A stretch of 64,000 nucleotides of DNA from Planococcus citri (lineage: Eukaryota > Arthropoda > Insecta > Hemiptera > Pseudococcidae), in NCBI RefSeq assembly GCF_950023065.1, contig NC_088678.1:5942580-6006579 (forward strand), given 5' to 3'. The first letter of the stretch is position 1. Each line of letters begins with the position of its first letter. The notes below the pieces were generated by a model. That model did no database searches. It was not told the origin of the DNA and saw only the letters and a program-made list of their open reading frames with translations. The translations under genes and the position numbers were made by a program. This document shows, piece by piece, positions 1 to 10,185 of this stretch.

Positions 1-2
1 TC

Positions 3-989
3 ATAAGAAAACTTGACGAATTCGCCAACTATGACTCTGACCCGAAGAATAATGTACGCATTGCAGTTCGCAACAGCGCGATGACGCCCGTTCAATGGCA
101 ACAAACTCCATCATTCGAATGGAATAGAATGCCTAACAACAATTGGAATAACGGAAACGGTTTACCACAGTCCACGTATTGGATACTCAATGCGAATGGA
201 CAATGGACTCAAATTCCCGGTAACCCGAATAATAACTGGAATTTGAATCAATGGGGTAATCAGACTCCGATGACTTCAAACCAGAATTTCGGTCCGCAAA
301 TAAGTTGGAATCAAAACTCCAACTCGAATTGGAATATGGGTAACAACCAAAACTTCCAGAATACCAACCCTAACGGGGGTTGGAATTCTCAGAAGAATGC
401 GAAGAATTCTAATTCTGACAGGAATAGGAATTCTACGCAAGGTCCTACTCCAACAGGGAACTGGACGAACCAACCCATGATCACGAATTCACCGCATAAT
501 GCGCCGGAACCTCCGAAGAAATCGTATCCAGCTGTTACGAACAAAAATGTAAACGAAGGACAACTACAAATGGCATACCAAAAGCTACAAAAGGCTTTAG
601 GTAACAATTTCAAAGGGAATCAGAAAATTAATTTCTATCCCAACTCGAACAAAACTAGTAATAGTAATGGCGTTAAACAGAACACCCATTCTAATACCAA
701 TTCGAACAATTCTGGTGGTAATAACAACAGCAACGATAATGCAAAACCCCAGAACAGCGACAATCGTGGTGAAAAACCGCATGAAGCCAGAAAACCCTCG
801 ACTTTCCAACCGAAAGTGTCTAGTCAGATACCTTTACCAGTACATTTCTTCGTAATAAACGAGGATGGTACGGTAGGAGAAGGTACTCCGGACAATGCCG
901 ATTTCTGTGCAGAAATCGAAGAAATCGACCTAGATCACGATTCCAACGAGAGTCAAGACCAAGGAAACGATGACAATTCGGAAAACTAA
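3..989 (+). CDS. gag: Gag C-terminal part (partial at 5' edge)
   Basis: The frame is open from base 3 of the window, so the first ATG at 81 is internal and the gene is cut by the window edge. The visible 328 residues are extremely rich in Asn, Gln, Ser and Trp with recurring NNW/NW-type units and no cysteine zinc knuckle; the last 40 residues are acidic. Low-complexity Asn-rich tails are compatible with nucleic-acid binding or condensate formation, but that is inference. I call it Gag from its position directly upstream of Pol, with Pol in the -1 frame and a short overlap. It stops with TAA at 987-989. It could instead be a non-structural protein of the element; capsid homology would lie in the missing part. 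Confidence 0.55.
   Translation: MRKLDEFANYDSDPKNNVRIAVRNSAMTPVQWQQTPSFEWNRMPNNNWNNGNGLPQSTYWILNANGQWTQIPGNPNNNWNLNQWGNQTPMTSNQNFGPQISWNQNSNSNWNMGNNQNFQNTNPNGGWNSQKNAKNSNSDRNRNSTQGPTPTGNWTNQPMITNSPHNAPEPPKKSYPAVTNKNVNEGQLQMAYQKLQKALGNNFKGNQKINFYPNSNKTSNSNGVKQNTHSNTNSNNSGGNNNSNDNAKPQNSDNRGEKPHEARKPSTFQPKVSSQIPLPVHFFVINEDGTVGEGTPDNADFCAEIEEIDLDHDSNESQDQGNDDNSEN
974..989 (+). promoter_or_regulatory. Gag-Pol overlap, candidate -1 frameshift zone
   Basis: The Pol frame has its upstream stop (TGA) at 971-973, so it overlaps the Gag frame from 974 to the Gag stop at 989. The sequence GGAAAACTAAAAGG around 980-993 is A-rich and lets an AAC codon slip back to AAA, but it is not a perfect X XXY YYZ heptamer. 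The alternative is re-initiation at the ATG at 1037, 48 bases after the Gag stop. Both remain open. Confidence 0.35.
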
Positions 990-1036
990 AAGGACTAGAC
1001 ACTACAGGGGCACGGTCTAGTAACATCAAAGTCCCC

Positions 1037-4000
1037 ATGAAGTCAATCTTTACGGAATTCATTTGGGTAGGCGACGGTATAGCGCATTTCCTAAAAAGAG
1101 GAGACACGCCATTACCTGTAGCGGTGCCACCATATTTACGTGATCAATTACCAATTGAAGAATTATACAGACGTATAGAGAAAACGGAATTCCCCGAAGG
1201 AGAGAAATTCGTTCTATCAGCTCTGCAATTCGAATTGAATCACTCACCTCAACCTTATGACAAAATAAAGAAAAGTCTAAACAAACTCTTAGATCTACTA
1301 GTCAAAGATAAAGGGGCGGAATTGATTATATTAATCTTCCCAATAGTAAAACCCTGCATTCCAGGTGACCCCAAAAGCATTGGCGTTAAACTAGATCGAT
1401 ATATCGAATACCGTAAAATATTCCAAAACGCGGCGGACGACCAAATTGTAATATTCTGGAAAGAACCGCCCATGTATTATTTGCAGACGCAAAAATTGAT
1501 AACGGCCTCCGGTGTCGAAGCGATTGGCGTCATGGCAGATAAAAACCAACGAGTAATTCCTTGTGAACGAAAGTTCAAATTCGAAAAGGATAGGAACAAG
1601 TACTACCCTGCTATACCTACGTACCGTGTGATTTACGACATGGCTTGTACAGGTATATACAGACTATTCGAAGAATGGAAACGAGTACGTTTAAGCAGAA
1701 ACGCGCTCAAATCTCCATACGACGAAGTACAAAAGATTCTCCAACAACGTCCGCAACCTCCGTACACGTACATGGCTCCGCCTGAACAGCAACCTAAGCA
1801 GGAGGAAGACATAAAGGACGAACCATTAAAAGGTAGTCAGGTCGTCGAACCTAGAAAGAAAACCTTATTCATGGAATATCGAACCTCGTGCAATAATCCC
1901 AATTGCCAACGAGATCCAACGTGTTGCATGTTACCGGAAGAATATTATGAAACATTCACGGACAAGTACACCCGTCCTGCTCAGTTAACAGAACTTGACG
2001 ACGACGGGCTAGTACAAGAAAATCAAACTAAGAAATCCATAAGAGAGATGGATGTCAAATGTTTGATAATGGAGGATCCAGAACTCGTACTAGACGAGTT
2101 TCCGGAACTTGATTACTCTCCAACTCCGTTTGAAGTCTTGAACATTCACCATAGAGCGAAAGATCGAAGACCAATCGGAGATTTTGGAGTTAAAAATGCA
2201 ATAATCAAGAAACCTCCCAAAGACAGATTACTCAGATTGTTGACAAGGGATGGCATTAAGACATTCCCGTGTAATAGTGATACGACTACAACACGTGTAA
2301 AATTCATGAGAGGTTTACCTACCGACAAGAAATGGAGACATCATGCACTTCGAAAACGAATAATTAAAGAAGCTCGAGCACTCGAAGCGATTGACAACGC
2401 ACACCTTGATGAAACTCAGCTGAAAGAAAAAGCTAAACCATTAGTGGTAAACGAAGGTACCGATGACCCAACTTGCGTCGTTCCAATCACAGTAGGTGAT
2501 AAGATCGTCGCCATTCAGTTGGACTCGGGAGCACTTCCCAATGTTATCTCAAGGAATGTGCTGAAACAACTTAAGTTGAAAGTGCCACATGCAGTACGCG
2601 AAATCGCTATGGATCGCATCGTGCAGCTACGTATGGCCAACAATGCAATTGAACGAGCGTCACAAATTCTGGCCGAAATCACATTTAATTTTGGTCCAAA
2701 GGAATTTGTAGTACCATTCTACATAATGGACACCATTGGCAACACTTTCATATTGGGAAGAGTAGCCATGGAGCATTTGGATCTACACTTACATTTCCGC
2801 CAGAGATGCGTAAGTCACGAACCTAAGGATGACGATCATTTTACAATTGCATTTATAAACCCAGATGTGTATAAAGATGCGCTCTCTTTATTTAAGATTG
2901 AGCAAATCCCTGAGCACACTACTATAACTATTGATCTCATGGCCACAAGCATGTCTACAAGAGACAAGCTAAAAGAGCCTGAAGAAGACCGAATCAAAGC
3001 AGTTCGTATTATGCAGAAAAATCTCATCGAAGATTTAGCTGAAATACGAGAGCTTGGCATTGCACCTCAAAAGGAGGTAGACGATGCCATGCACAAGATC
3101 AATGCTTATCAAGACATATTTAGTCTGAATCCGGGATGTTACAAAGGTGAAAAAGTACATTTCAACTTTATCCCCGGTGAGGGGCACCTAGCAGTGCCAC
3201 GAGGTGAAAAATATAGACCTCCAGCTCGGTTAAAACAAGCCCTCGATATGACGACTCAAAAGATGTTAGATTTGCGAATAATTCGGCCATCTCGTTCAGT
3301 TTTTATAAATACACTCGCACCCGTCATTAAAAAGAATGGCGATATACGACTGTGTTTGGCAGCTGACGAGTTGAACAACTTTTTACAATGCGTACTAACT
3401 GAACCCGCTACAATCGATAGCGTAATATTCAGTGGTTCACCTGATGGTCTATTTTGTACGCTGGACTTTACGTCCGGATTCTGGCAATTAGAGCTAGATG
3501 AAGAATCGAAAAAGTATACAGCGTTCATAATAAACGGCCAAGTATACGAATTTAACAGACTACCGTACGGATTGAAGATCTCGAGCGGTGAGTTTGTTCA
3601 TATGATAAACCAAGTGCTAAAGGACGAAGAAGGCATCTCCAAGTTTGTGGATGACGTCAAAGTCTCTGGTACTACGTTCAAAGAAACACTTGATAGACTA
3701 CTCAGTGTATTCGAAAAAATAAGACGGGCTGGATTAAAACTGAATCCGACCAAAACCCACTTTTTCAAGAGGCGTACAGACCACTTGGGGTTCGTCTTAT
3801 CCAAAGAAAACATTGACAAACAGGACCTTAAAAAGGAAAAATTCCTGAAATTTGAGAAAGACCATATGAAACATGGCAAATTCGTACTTAAAAACAACAA
3901 AGAAGTGTTAGCTCTTGTTGGGAACACCGTGCTGTACAAGCCGTTTATTCCCCGATACATGCAAATCCTGAGCCCAATATACGAACTGACAAAGGGCGAC

Positions 4001-7000
4001 GACCCTATAGTCTGGACGGATGCTCAACAGAAGGCCTTCGACATACTCAAATCGGAGTACTTGAAGGAATTCACGTTGAAACAACCTCCACGTGAGGGCG
4101 ACTTATTCTTGGATACGCATTATACAGACGATGCAATGAATGCAGTTCTCTTCTACAAGGAAGATGAACAAAAGCAAATCATTATGTTCATTTCTGTTGG
4201 CTTCAAGGAGCACCAGAAAAACTTTACGCTGTATGACAAAGAAATGCTAACACTCTACTCAGTCATTAAAAAGATTTGGATGTGGATTTTCAGCAGGAGA
4301 GTCCACGTGCGCGCCAATTTGCTCCCAATTTACAAAGAATTTGAGAGTCTGGCGAAAACGCACCGAAAAGCTGCAAAATGGGTTACAACTATATGCAATT
4401 TCGATCTAATCTATGACATGAAGTTATCCAATAAAGCTTTATACGACATTAAAGCACCAGAACTGGTAGTTGGAAATATCGTCATAGAAGAGCTAACAGA
4501 GCTCGATCTATTGATGATTAACCAAGTGGTACCCAGGTTCACGAAAGGTTTTCACAAGGAAGACAATCATGAACTAACAGGTGCCAGTAAAAAGACCGCT
4601 CTACCACCTCTGGATTGCAAATTTATGGACGAAAACGTACCCAGATTGTTCGACCTACTATCCAATATAGAAGACGAACAAGCTAGAGATAAACATTGCA
4701 AAAAGATAATGGATGTCTTAGAAGAAGACGTACCAGCAAATAATAAGAAGCAACAGGGTACATCACTTCGTAAAAAACAAATTTATGACATAATGTACAC
4801 ACGCGATGGTAAGAAACGTCTGATGAAAATTTTGCCAGACAAATCGCAAGTACCATATTTACCTGATCGATTATTGTATGACACTGTCGACTACCTACAC
4901 TGTGCCTATGGGCATACTGGGGCAAATCGATTAGACATGATTTTTAGACAACTATACTACCATCCTAGTTCACTCGCGTATATACGCGATATTACAAACA
5001 CCTGCATTATATGCAAAGTGAACAAGAACTACGCGAAGCACAAAGTCCTGGAATACGCTCAAATAGAGGCGTACGCCATTGGCGACGTGCTATCGGTAGA
5101 CATATATGGACCAGTTCCAGCATTAAAGAACGATCCAAAATACTTGCTAGTTGCAAAAGAAATCTTTACCAGTCGTGTCTGGCTTCGAGACATGCACAGG
5201 ATTCAAAAGAAAGTAGTTTGCAACGCAATGGAATCAATTTTATTTGAAATTGAAATCCACGATGTCAAGATCAAGAAAGTGATCACTGACAACGGTACGC
5301 AATTTATTTCCGATTCCTGGTACAATTTGCTGGAAAAATGCGAGATCAAAGTTGCACACACGACAGCTTACAACCCTCAAAGTTCTTCAGTGGAACGAAC
5401 AATGAGAGTAATAGGCGATAAGTTACGTGTCAAACTCAACGAAGTTTATGATCCATATCGCACTCATCTTGGTTGGAGTAAATTCGTTGGAGAAATCCAG
5501 AACGAAATAAATAACACACCAACGTCGTTTGGTTTCAAGCCCAACGAGGCTTGGTTCATACCAGACACGACAATTCCAGGTTTTCCTACTGAAATTAGAA
5601 CTTTCAACTTCCGAGATGCGTTAGCACGATTACATGATCAAAATGAAAACAACCAAATTCCATCAATAACCATTGAGGAATGTCGAAGCCGTGAACTCAA
5701 GATATTTGACGTCCCGTCGAACGAACAGGAAGTCTTTATCGACAACAATTGCTATGCCAGAGTTACAGCCGACGGCGCCTGTTCCAAAAACGGCTCACCC
5801 GAAGCTATTGCTGGAATAGGAATTTGTTTCAAACCGGGTTCAACTGCTAACATATCTGACAGGATTGTGAGCACAGAATTCCAGGTTACGAACAATTATG
5901 CCGAGTTAATGGCAATAATTATTGCGCTAGAAATATTACGAGATAACGGTGTGAAGAAGATAAAGTTGTTATCAGACTCGAATTACGTAATCAAAGCGCT
6001 AACGAACACATGCTCGATATGGAAAACCAACAATTGGAAAAACTCCCGAAATAAGCCAGTTCACCATGCTGAACTATTTCAACGTATTCTTGCTATCAGG
6101 CAAGAGCTCGAAGATGTAGAATTTCAGCACGTATACGCACGCAAAGTAGAATACACTAACATTATAGCTGATATGTTAGCCAAAAAAGCTGTGTATACGA
6201 GTGAATGGCAAGAAGACAGAAGCGGAAATTTGACTGATCGCCAAGCTGTTGAAGCATTTATTAGAGAAAAAAGACGTCAAAAGCGTATTGAAGAAGAATA
6301 TTGCTTCAACAAAACGCACGTTGATCCTACATATTTGCAACCTGGCGATATGGTTCTGATTACCAACCACAAACAGTCAAGTTTCGAAAAACGAACAGCT
6401 GCGAAACTCTATCAAAAGAAACATGGACCTTTTATAGTAATAAAATGGTCAGGTTTCAACAGTTACCTTCTGAAACCTACAGATGGAACAACTGTAGATA
6501 GAATTTCGAACATAAGACAGTTAACGCTATTCCTAACTAGTAAAAACATCGAAGACATGGAAAAAAGCGACTGTCTCAAATCTCTACTAGACCAGCGTTC
6601 TATTGAAGAAAAAATCAAAGAATTTTTGTTCAAAGCTCGCGAAGCAATGTCTGACAGCGAGGAAGACGTTGACGACCCGCCAACTCGTGCACCGCAAGGT
6701 GTCGGTATTAATGAGCGTGACATTGCAGAAGCATCACCTGCTATTTTACGACAGCTTGAAAATACAGCACGCGACATTCGAGCACAACAAAGAGCTGAAA
6801 AACGCGATCAAGCTAGTACGCCAACAATTACTGAAACTGCAGTAAATGGTGAAGTGCCAACTGAACAACAGTCTACGGAATCAACATCCTTTGATTTACG
6901 AGAGGAAATTGATCCAAATGACTCAGCTCAGAATACCAGTGTCACTAAGGAAACTCCAACGAGTGCAGAGGATCAACCAGAATCCTCAGCCTCAACTGGG

Positions 7001-7606
7001 GCATCCGCAGCCACACCCAAACAAAGTGCACAACTTGCTCCTTCTAACAAGAAGCCGCGAGGTCGACCTCCAAAGACGCCCAAAATTGTGACAAACGCCG
7101 CAGAGCCGCAACCTTCAACGTCGCAATCTCAAACAGGAGATTTGACGACAGAAGGAAGCGCACAACCGGCAAAAGATCCAAATAAATTGACTAAATCTCA
7201 AAGGAAATCTGAGAGAATCAAGGCACGCCTAATGCGTATGGGTCAAGAACCACCAAGAACCTATGATTTCCATCAGATTGTTCCGTATCATTACTCAGAA
7301 AAAAGTCTATATAAAAGTTACTTTATTGAAGACTCAGAACTTTCGCTCACAGAAGACTTACAAGAAGTTTTTACTGTGGAACCGAGAAACTTAGAGATCA
7401 ATAAAGTCACAGTTGAGATTAATCCTGAGGAAAATGAAATTAACATTTTCATTTCTCTCCCACCAGAATATAAACTGGAAGGGGAAATCATAAAGGTTGA
7501 AATTCCACCTCAGTGTGAAATACCTAGAAATGAAAATGCAATTGCTCAATTCTTAAAGAGTACAATTACCAACGCCATGAATGGCTGGTTACTTAATAAA
7601 ATCTGA
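1037..7606 (+). CDS. pol: Pol polyprotein with two RNase H domains and split integrase
   Basis: This is a 2189-aa reverse-transcribing polyprotein, much longer than the usual 1000-1400 aa. Domains in order: residues 1-230, unknown, weakly SGNH-like (VGDG near the start); a Cys cluster near 285; aspartic protease with DSG at about 496 and ILGR; RT with catalytic Asp 810 and FVDD at 870-873; native RNase H with Asp1026, Glu1069 and Asp1137, but Asn1094 where the third acidic residue should be; integrase zinc finger His1288, His1293, Cys1323, Cys1326 and core Asp1355, Asp1418, Glu1453; a second RNase H with complete Asp1579, Glu1623, Asp1647, Asp1712; then the integrase C-terminal GPF domain (about 1765-1830); a disordered Ser/Thr/Glu-rich stretch with an AT-hook at about 2006; and an unrecognised tail. 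No stop or frameshift is seen. Start is taken at the first ATG; the frame is open from 974. Confidence 0.9.
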   Translation: MKSIFTEFIWVGDGIAHFLKRGDTPLPVAVPPYLRDQLPIEELYRRIEKTEFPEGEKFVLSALQFELNHSPQPYDKIKKSLNKLLDLLVKDKGAELIILIFPIVKPCIPGDPKSIGVKLDRYIEYRKIFQNAADDQIVIFWKEPPMYYLQTQKLITASGVEAIGVMADKNQRVIPCERKFKFEKDRNKYYPAIPTYRVIYDMACTGIYRLFEEWKRVRLSRNALKSPYDEVQKILQQRPQPPYTYMAPPEQQPKQEEDIKDEPLKGSQVVEPRKKTLFMEYRTSCNNPNCQRDPTCCMLPEEYYETFTDKYTRPAQLTELDDDGLVQENQTKKSIREMDVKCLIMEDPELVLDEFPELDYSPTPFEVLNIHHRAKDRRPIGDFGVKNAIIKKPPKDRLLRLLTRDGIKTFPCNSDTTTTRVKFMRGLPTDKKWRHHALRKRIIKEARALEAIDNAHLDETQLKEKAKPLVVNEGTDDPTCVVPITVGDKIVAIQLDSGALPNVISRNVLKQLKLKVPHAVREIAMDRIVQLRMANNAIERASQILAEITFNFGPKEFVVPFYIMDTIGNTFILGRVAMEHLDLHLHFRQRCVSHEPKDDDHFTIAFINPDVYKDALSLFKIEQIPEHTTITIDLMATSMSTRDKLKEPEEDRIKAVRIMQKNLIEDLAEIRELGIAPQKEVDDAMHKINAYQDIFSLNPGCYKGEKVHFNFIPGEGHLAVPRGEKYRPPARLKQALDMTTQKMLDLRIIRPSRSVFINTLAPVIKKNGDIRLCLAADELNNFLQCVLTEPATIDSVIFSGSPDGLFCTLDFTSGFWQLELDEESKKYTAFIINGQVYEFNRLPYGLKISSGEFVHMINQVLKDEEGISKFVDDVKVSGTTFKETLDRLLSVFEKIRRAGLKLNPTKTHFFKRRTDHLGFVLSKENIDKQDLKKEKFLKFEKDHMKHGKFVLKNNKEVLALVGNTVLYKPFIPRYMQILSPIYELTKGDDPIVWTDAQQKAFDILKSEYLKEFTLKQPPREGDLFLDTHYTDDAMNAVLFYKEDEQKQIIMFISVGFKEHQKNFTLYDKEMLTLYSVIKKIWMWIFSRRVHVRANLLPIYKEFESLAKTHRKAAKWVTTICNFDLIYDMKLSNKALYDIKAPELVVGNIVIEELTELDLLMINQVVPRFTKGFHKEDNHELTGASKKTALPPLDCKFMDENVPRLFDLLSNIEDEQARDKHCKKIMDVLEEDVPANNKKQQGTSLRKKQIYDIMYTRDGKKRLMKILPDKSQVPYLPDRLLYDTVDYLHCAYGHTGANRLDMIFRQLYYHPSSLAYIRDITNTCIICKVNKNYAKHKVLEYAQIEAYAIGDVLSVDIYGPVPALKNDPKYLLVAKEIFTSRVWLRDMHRIQKKVVCNAMESILFEIEIHDVKIKKVITDNGTQFISDSWYNLLEKCEIKVAHTTAYNPQSSSVERTMRVIGDKLRVKLNEVYDPYRTHLGWSKFVGEIQNEINNTPTSFGFKPNEAWFIPDTTIPGFPTEIRTFNFRDALARLHDQNENNQIPSITIEECRSRELKIFDVPSNEQEVFIDNNCYARVTADGACSKNGSPEAIAGIGICFKPGSTANISDRIVSTEFQVTNNYAELMAIIIALEILRDNGVKKIKLLSDSNYVIKALTNTCSIWKTNNWKNSRNKPVHHAELFQRILAIRQELEDVEFQHVYARKVEYTNIIADMLAKKAVYTSEWQEDRSGNLTDRQAVEAFIREKRRQKRIEEEYCFNKTHVDPTYLQPGDMVLITNHKQSSFEKRTAAKLYQKKHGPFIVIKWSGFNSYLLKPTDGTTVDRISNIRQLTLFLTSKNIEDMEKSDCLKSLLDQRSIEEKIKEFLFKAREAMSDSEEDVDDPPTRAPQGVGINERDIAEASPAILRQLENTARDIRAQQRAEKRDQASTPTITETAVNGEVPTEQQSTESTSFDLREEIDPNDSAQNTSVTKETPTSAEDQPESSASTGASAATPKQSAQLAPSNKKPRGRPPKTPKIVTNAAEPQPSTSQSQTGDLTTEGSAQPAKDPNKLTKSQRKSERIKARLMRMGQEPPRTYDFHQIVPYHYSEKSLYKSYFIEDSELSLTEDLQEVFTVEPRNLEINKVTVEINPEENEINIFISLPPEYKLEGEIIKVEIPPQCEIPRNENAIAQFLKSTITNAMNGWLLNKI

Positions 7607-8484
7607 AATTAGTCAATTTATTTTGTAAAATCGTAACTGGAAATTTTGAACACTATAACCAGATAGTGACCAAAATACGCCACAGACCAGGATTCGCCGA
7701 AATCCAAGTCACAATGTAAATTTATTTTGATTGGCAAAATTTCAAACAGGAAATTAAAACAGTCAGAATGAATCACAAATACGAGAAAAAGTTTTAAATT
7801 TCAAATAATTTGACTAGAAGACACAACCAAACATACGTAAACGCGGACTGGGGCATTTCAAATGATCAATTTCGAAAATAATTAGATTTTTGAATAATCA
7901 CAAATCACGTAAGCTCCAGTACAAGTCTCAACAAGTTAAAATTCGGTAGAAGACTGAAATTTAACTACAATATTGGCTGAGTTTGGAGTTTTTCAAAGTT
8001 GAAATTCGGTAAAAAACTGAAATCCAACTTTGAGAATCACTAGACACGTAAATATTCCACAAGGGAATAACCACGTAACAGCCAATACTCGGTTTAGATA
8101 GCTAAAAACGCAAAATTTGAGTAAAATCTCAGATTTTTGAAAAATAACGCTATTCAAAGCGTTACGCGTTACGTTACGGGCAAAAAACGTGAGCCACCGC
8201 ATCCGCATGTACTCAGACGGAATAACACCGGCGAAAATGTGCTCTTATCACGATTTCATCACTTCGAAGGAAAGTTTGATCGAATTAGAAGTTGTTCTTA
8301 GCAAAATTGCGATCTTTTTGAATAATTGAAGCTATTTTGAGGTTCATTAACGTATTAAATTACTGTTCATCGATTTCTACAGTGCCAGCTGTATTGAAAC
8401 GAGTAAGTAAACCTCCAATTACGTAGTATTCAGTTCAAACTAACATCGAACAATTTCAATTATCTCGCTTCAACTTTTTAACAG
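7607..8484 (+). other. Non-coding spacer with hairpins, Pol to basic ORF
   Basis: I see no gene here. The stretch contains several stem-loops: 7935-7965 and 7994-8032 share the loop core TTCGGTA-ACTGAA but have different self-complementary stems (GTTAAA with TTTAAC; CAAAGTTG with CAACTTTG). Further hairpins are at 8046-8077 (TATTCC with GGAATA, flanked by ACGT) and around 8146-8164 (AACGC with GCGTT). Swapped stems around a kept loop suggest selected RNA structure. Confidence 0.5.
8471..8484 (+). promoter_or_regulatory. Splice acceptor before the 74-codon ORF
   Basis: A pyrimidine-rich run ending in TTTTTAACAG lies four bases upstream of the ATG at 8489. The same arrangement precedes the other accessory ORFs of this element, which is why I read it as an acceptor. 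Experimental support is absent. Confidence 0.45.
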
Positions 8485-8488
8485 AAAA

Positions 8489-8713
8489 ATGGAAGCCCAA
8501 CCGAACGTGGTTCATCATGAGCACAATATATCGACGCAACGCATTCGTCAAACATGTCGGATTAGAAAAATCAACGGCGAAATCTTCAGAAAATGTTACG
8601 TTAGAAATAACAACGGTAATGAAACGCCGAAATGGATTCAATTGTCCTACCTGGAATGGTGGGATAATCTCACGGAAAATACCAACCACTATCAGGTATA
8701 TATTTTTCGTTAA
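8489..8713 (+). CDS. Small basic protein of the giant element
   Basis: The ORF starts in a good context (AAAAATGG) immediately after an acceptor-like sequence. It encodes 74 residues, rich in Arg, Asn and aromatic residues, with a spacing of hydrophobic residues (RIRKINGEIFRKCYV, then PKWIQLSYLEWW) that faintly resembles an SH3-like or chromodomain-like beta fold; this is weak. After codon 69 there is CAG|GTATAT, a possible donor in phase 0, so the coding exon may end at 8695 and continue elsewhere; an acceptor at 8778-8779 would add one codon and a stop. A small basic regulatory protein of a complex retroelement is a guess. I do not recognise a family. Confidence 0.45.
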   Translation: MEAQPNVVHHEHNISTQRIRQTCRIRKINGEIFRKCYVRNNNGNETPKWIQLSYLEWWDNLTENTNHYQVYIFR

Positions 8714-9024
8714 CACTCTGAATAATCATCGCTGTTAATGAAACTAACCAATGACATGTGATTTATTTGTTCAAACAAGGAGTAATTAGTACGGTAACGG
8801 CGGCGCAGAAACTCCAGCGAATCAACGTATTTGCGGGTGAATCAGCGCACCAGATTACGACGAATGAAACACATAAAAGATGTGATCATCGTCGTGATAA
8901 ATCTTAATTTACCTTACTAATTTGCATTTTCGTACTTGTCTTTCATACCTTAAATATAGATGTATTATATACTGCTTGCTTCAATTAGTCATTCACACTC
9001 TCATTGCACAGCTTAACATTGCAT

Positions 9025-9800
9025 ACTTCGCCGAAAGTAAACAATGTACGCTCTCACACAGCTTAATTACACGCAAATGAACAAATGGATACTTCGTAGG
9101 AAGTAACCTAACGTTCAATATATGCCTCACATAATTAACAACTCAACCGCTTGAGAGTATTTTAATCAAACTCGATACTAATATCGTTCTCAATCGATTA
9201 TTTAGCGCTCAAGAAAAATGGAAGCTGCAATTAAGCAATGATGAAGGCTGAAATGAAAAATACATCGAATAACTACAAATACAAATTCAGGTAACAACTC
9301 GAAGTTTATTTGTATACTAAATTATTCGATGATAAAAGCAAGCAACGTGAATATTACACATCAACGGTAAAGTGAATCTCTACAATGAATTCATCACATT
9401 CGGTTTTTGTTTCAAAATAGTTAGCAACAAGCTACGTGAGTTGAAAATTACTCTAATAAGAGTTGATTTCAAACTTATAATTAGATTTTGAAAGTTAGCA
9501 TTACATCTACGATCAATTCACCGGCGAGTGGAATGATTCTAACGTGGATGAGCTACGAAGATGAAACCGAACGTTGATGCAAAATTTTCTTTATGGTAAA
9601 ATAAAATATCACGTAAGTACCAATTACATACTTCAATGTAAGTAAGTAATGAGTACCAGACGATCTCTCAGAGTACAGATTGTTCAGATAGTGTTTATTT
9701 CCAAATCATAAAATGAGCTACGTAGACGAAACCGAACGCTACAGTAATTATCTTTCAGAATAATGATCGCTGAGTAAAAACTGCGTACTTCAACGTAAGT
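9025..9800 (+). repeat. Four copies of an ACTTC hairpin motif
   Basis: Copies are at 9025-9038 (ACTTCGCCGAAAGT), 9091-9104 (ACTTCGTAGGAAGT), 9630-9643 (ACTTCAATGTAAGT) and 9787-9800 (ACTTCAACGTAAGT). Each starts ACTT and ends AAGT so it can form a small stem-loop, with changing loop bases. The last two also contain the splice-donor consensus GTAAGT, so they may be donors rather than, or as well as, structures. Confidence 0.5.
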
Positions 9801-10185
9801 AAAACAGTAGGTACTTGGTGATTTGGTTTCAAACGCTAATTCTCCAGTTTAGTATTTTGAAAAATATTCCAAAGTGAGTAAAATTCAAAATTACAAATTA
9901 GCAGCGAACCAAATCAAATCATTCATAACTAGCGAATAATTTAGCCAACTCAGATACGCAAATGAAAGATAATTTTAACGAACGTTCATTAGCAGAATAC
10001 CTACGGTCAATTTACCGGTGAGTAAAGTGATTGTAGCTAGGAAGAGCTACGTAGACGTAACCGGTCTCAATTAATAATGATTTTGCGAAATAAATTAGCT
10101 AGGAGAAGCCACGTAGAAAATACCGATGGTCTCTTAGTTTAAAATTTCAAAAACAGCTAAAAGAGCTACGAAACTGAAACCGATT
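9507..10185 (+). repeat. Imperfect AGCTACG...GAAACCG repeats
   Basis: The motif AGCTACGTAGACGAAACCG and variants occur at 9551-9573, 9716-9739, 10045-10064, 10107-10129 and 10164-10185. Two copies sit in a larger repeat, 9507-9573 against 10001-10064, beginning CTACGATCAATTCACCGG and CTACGGTCAATTTACCGG, roughly three quarters identical by eye. The function is unknown. The spacing is irregular, so this is not a simple satellite. Confidence 0.55.
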
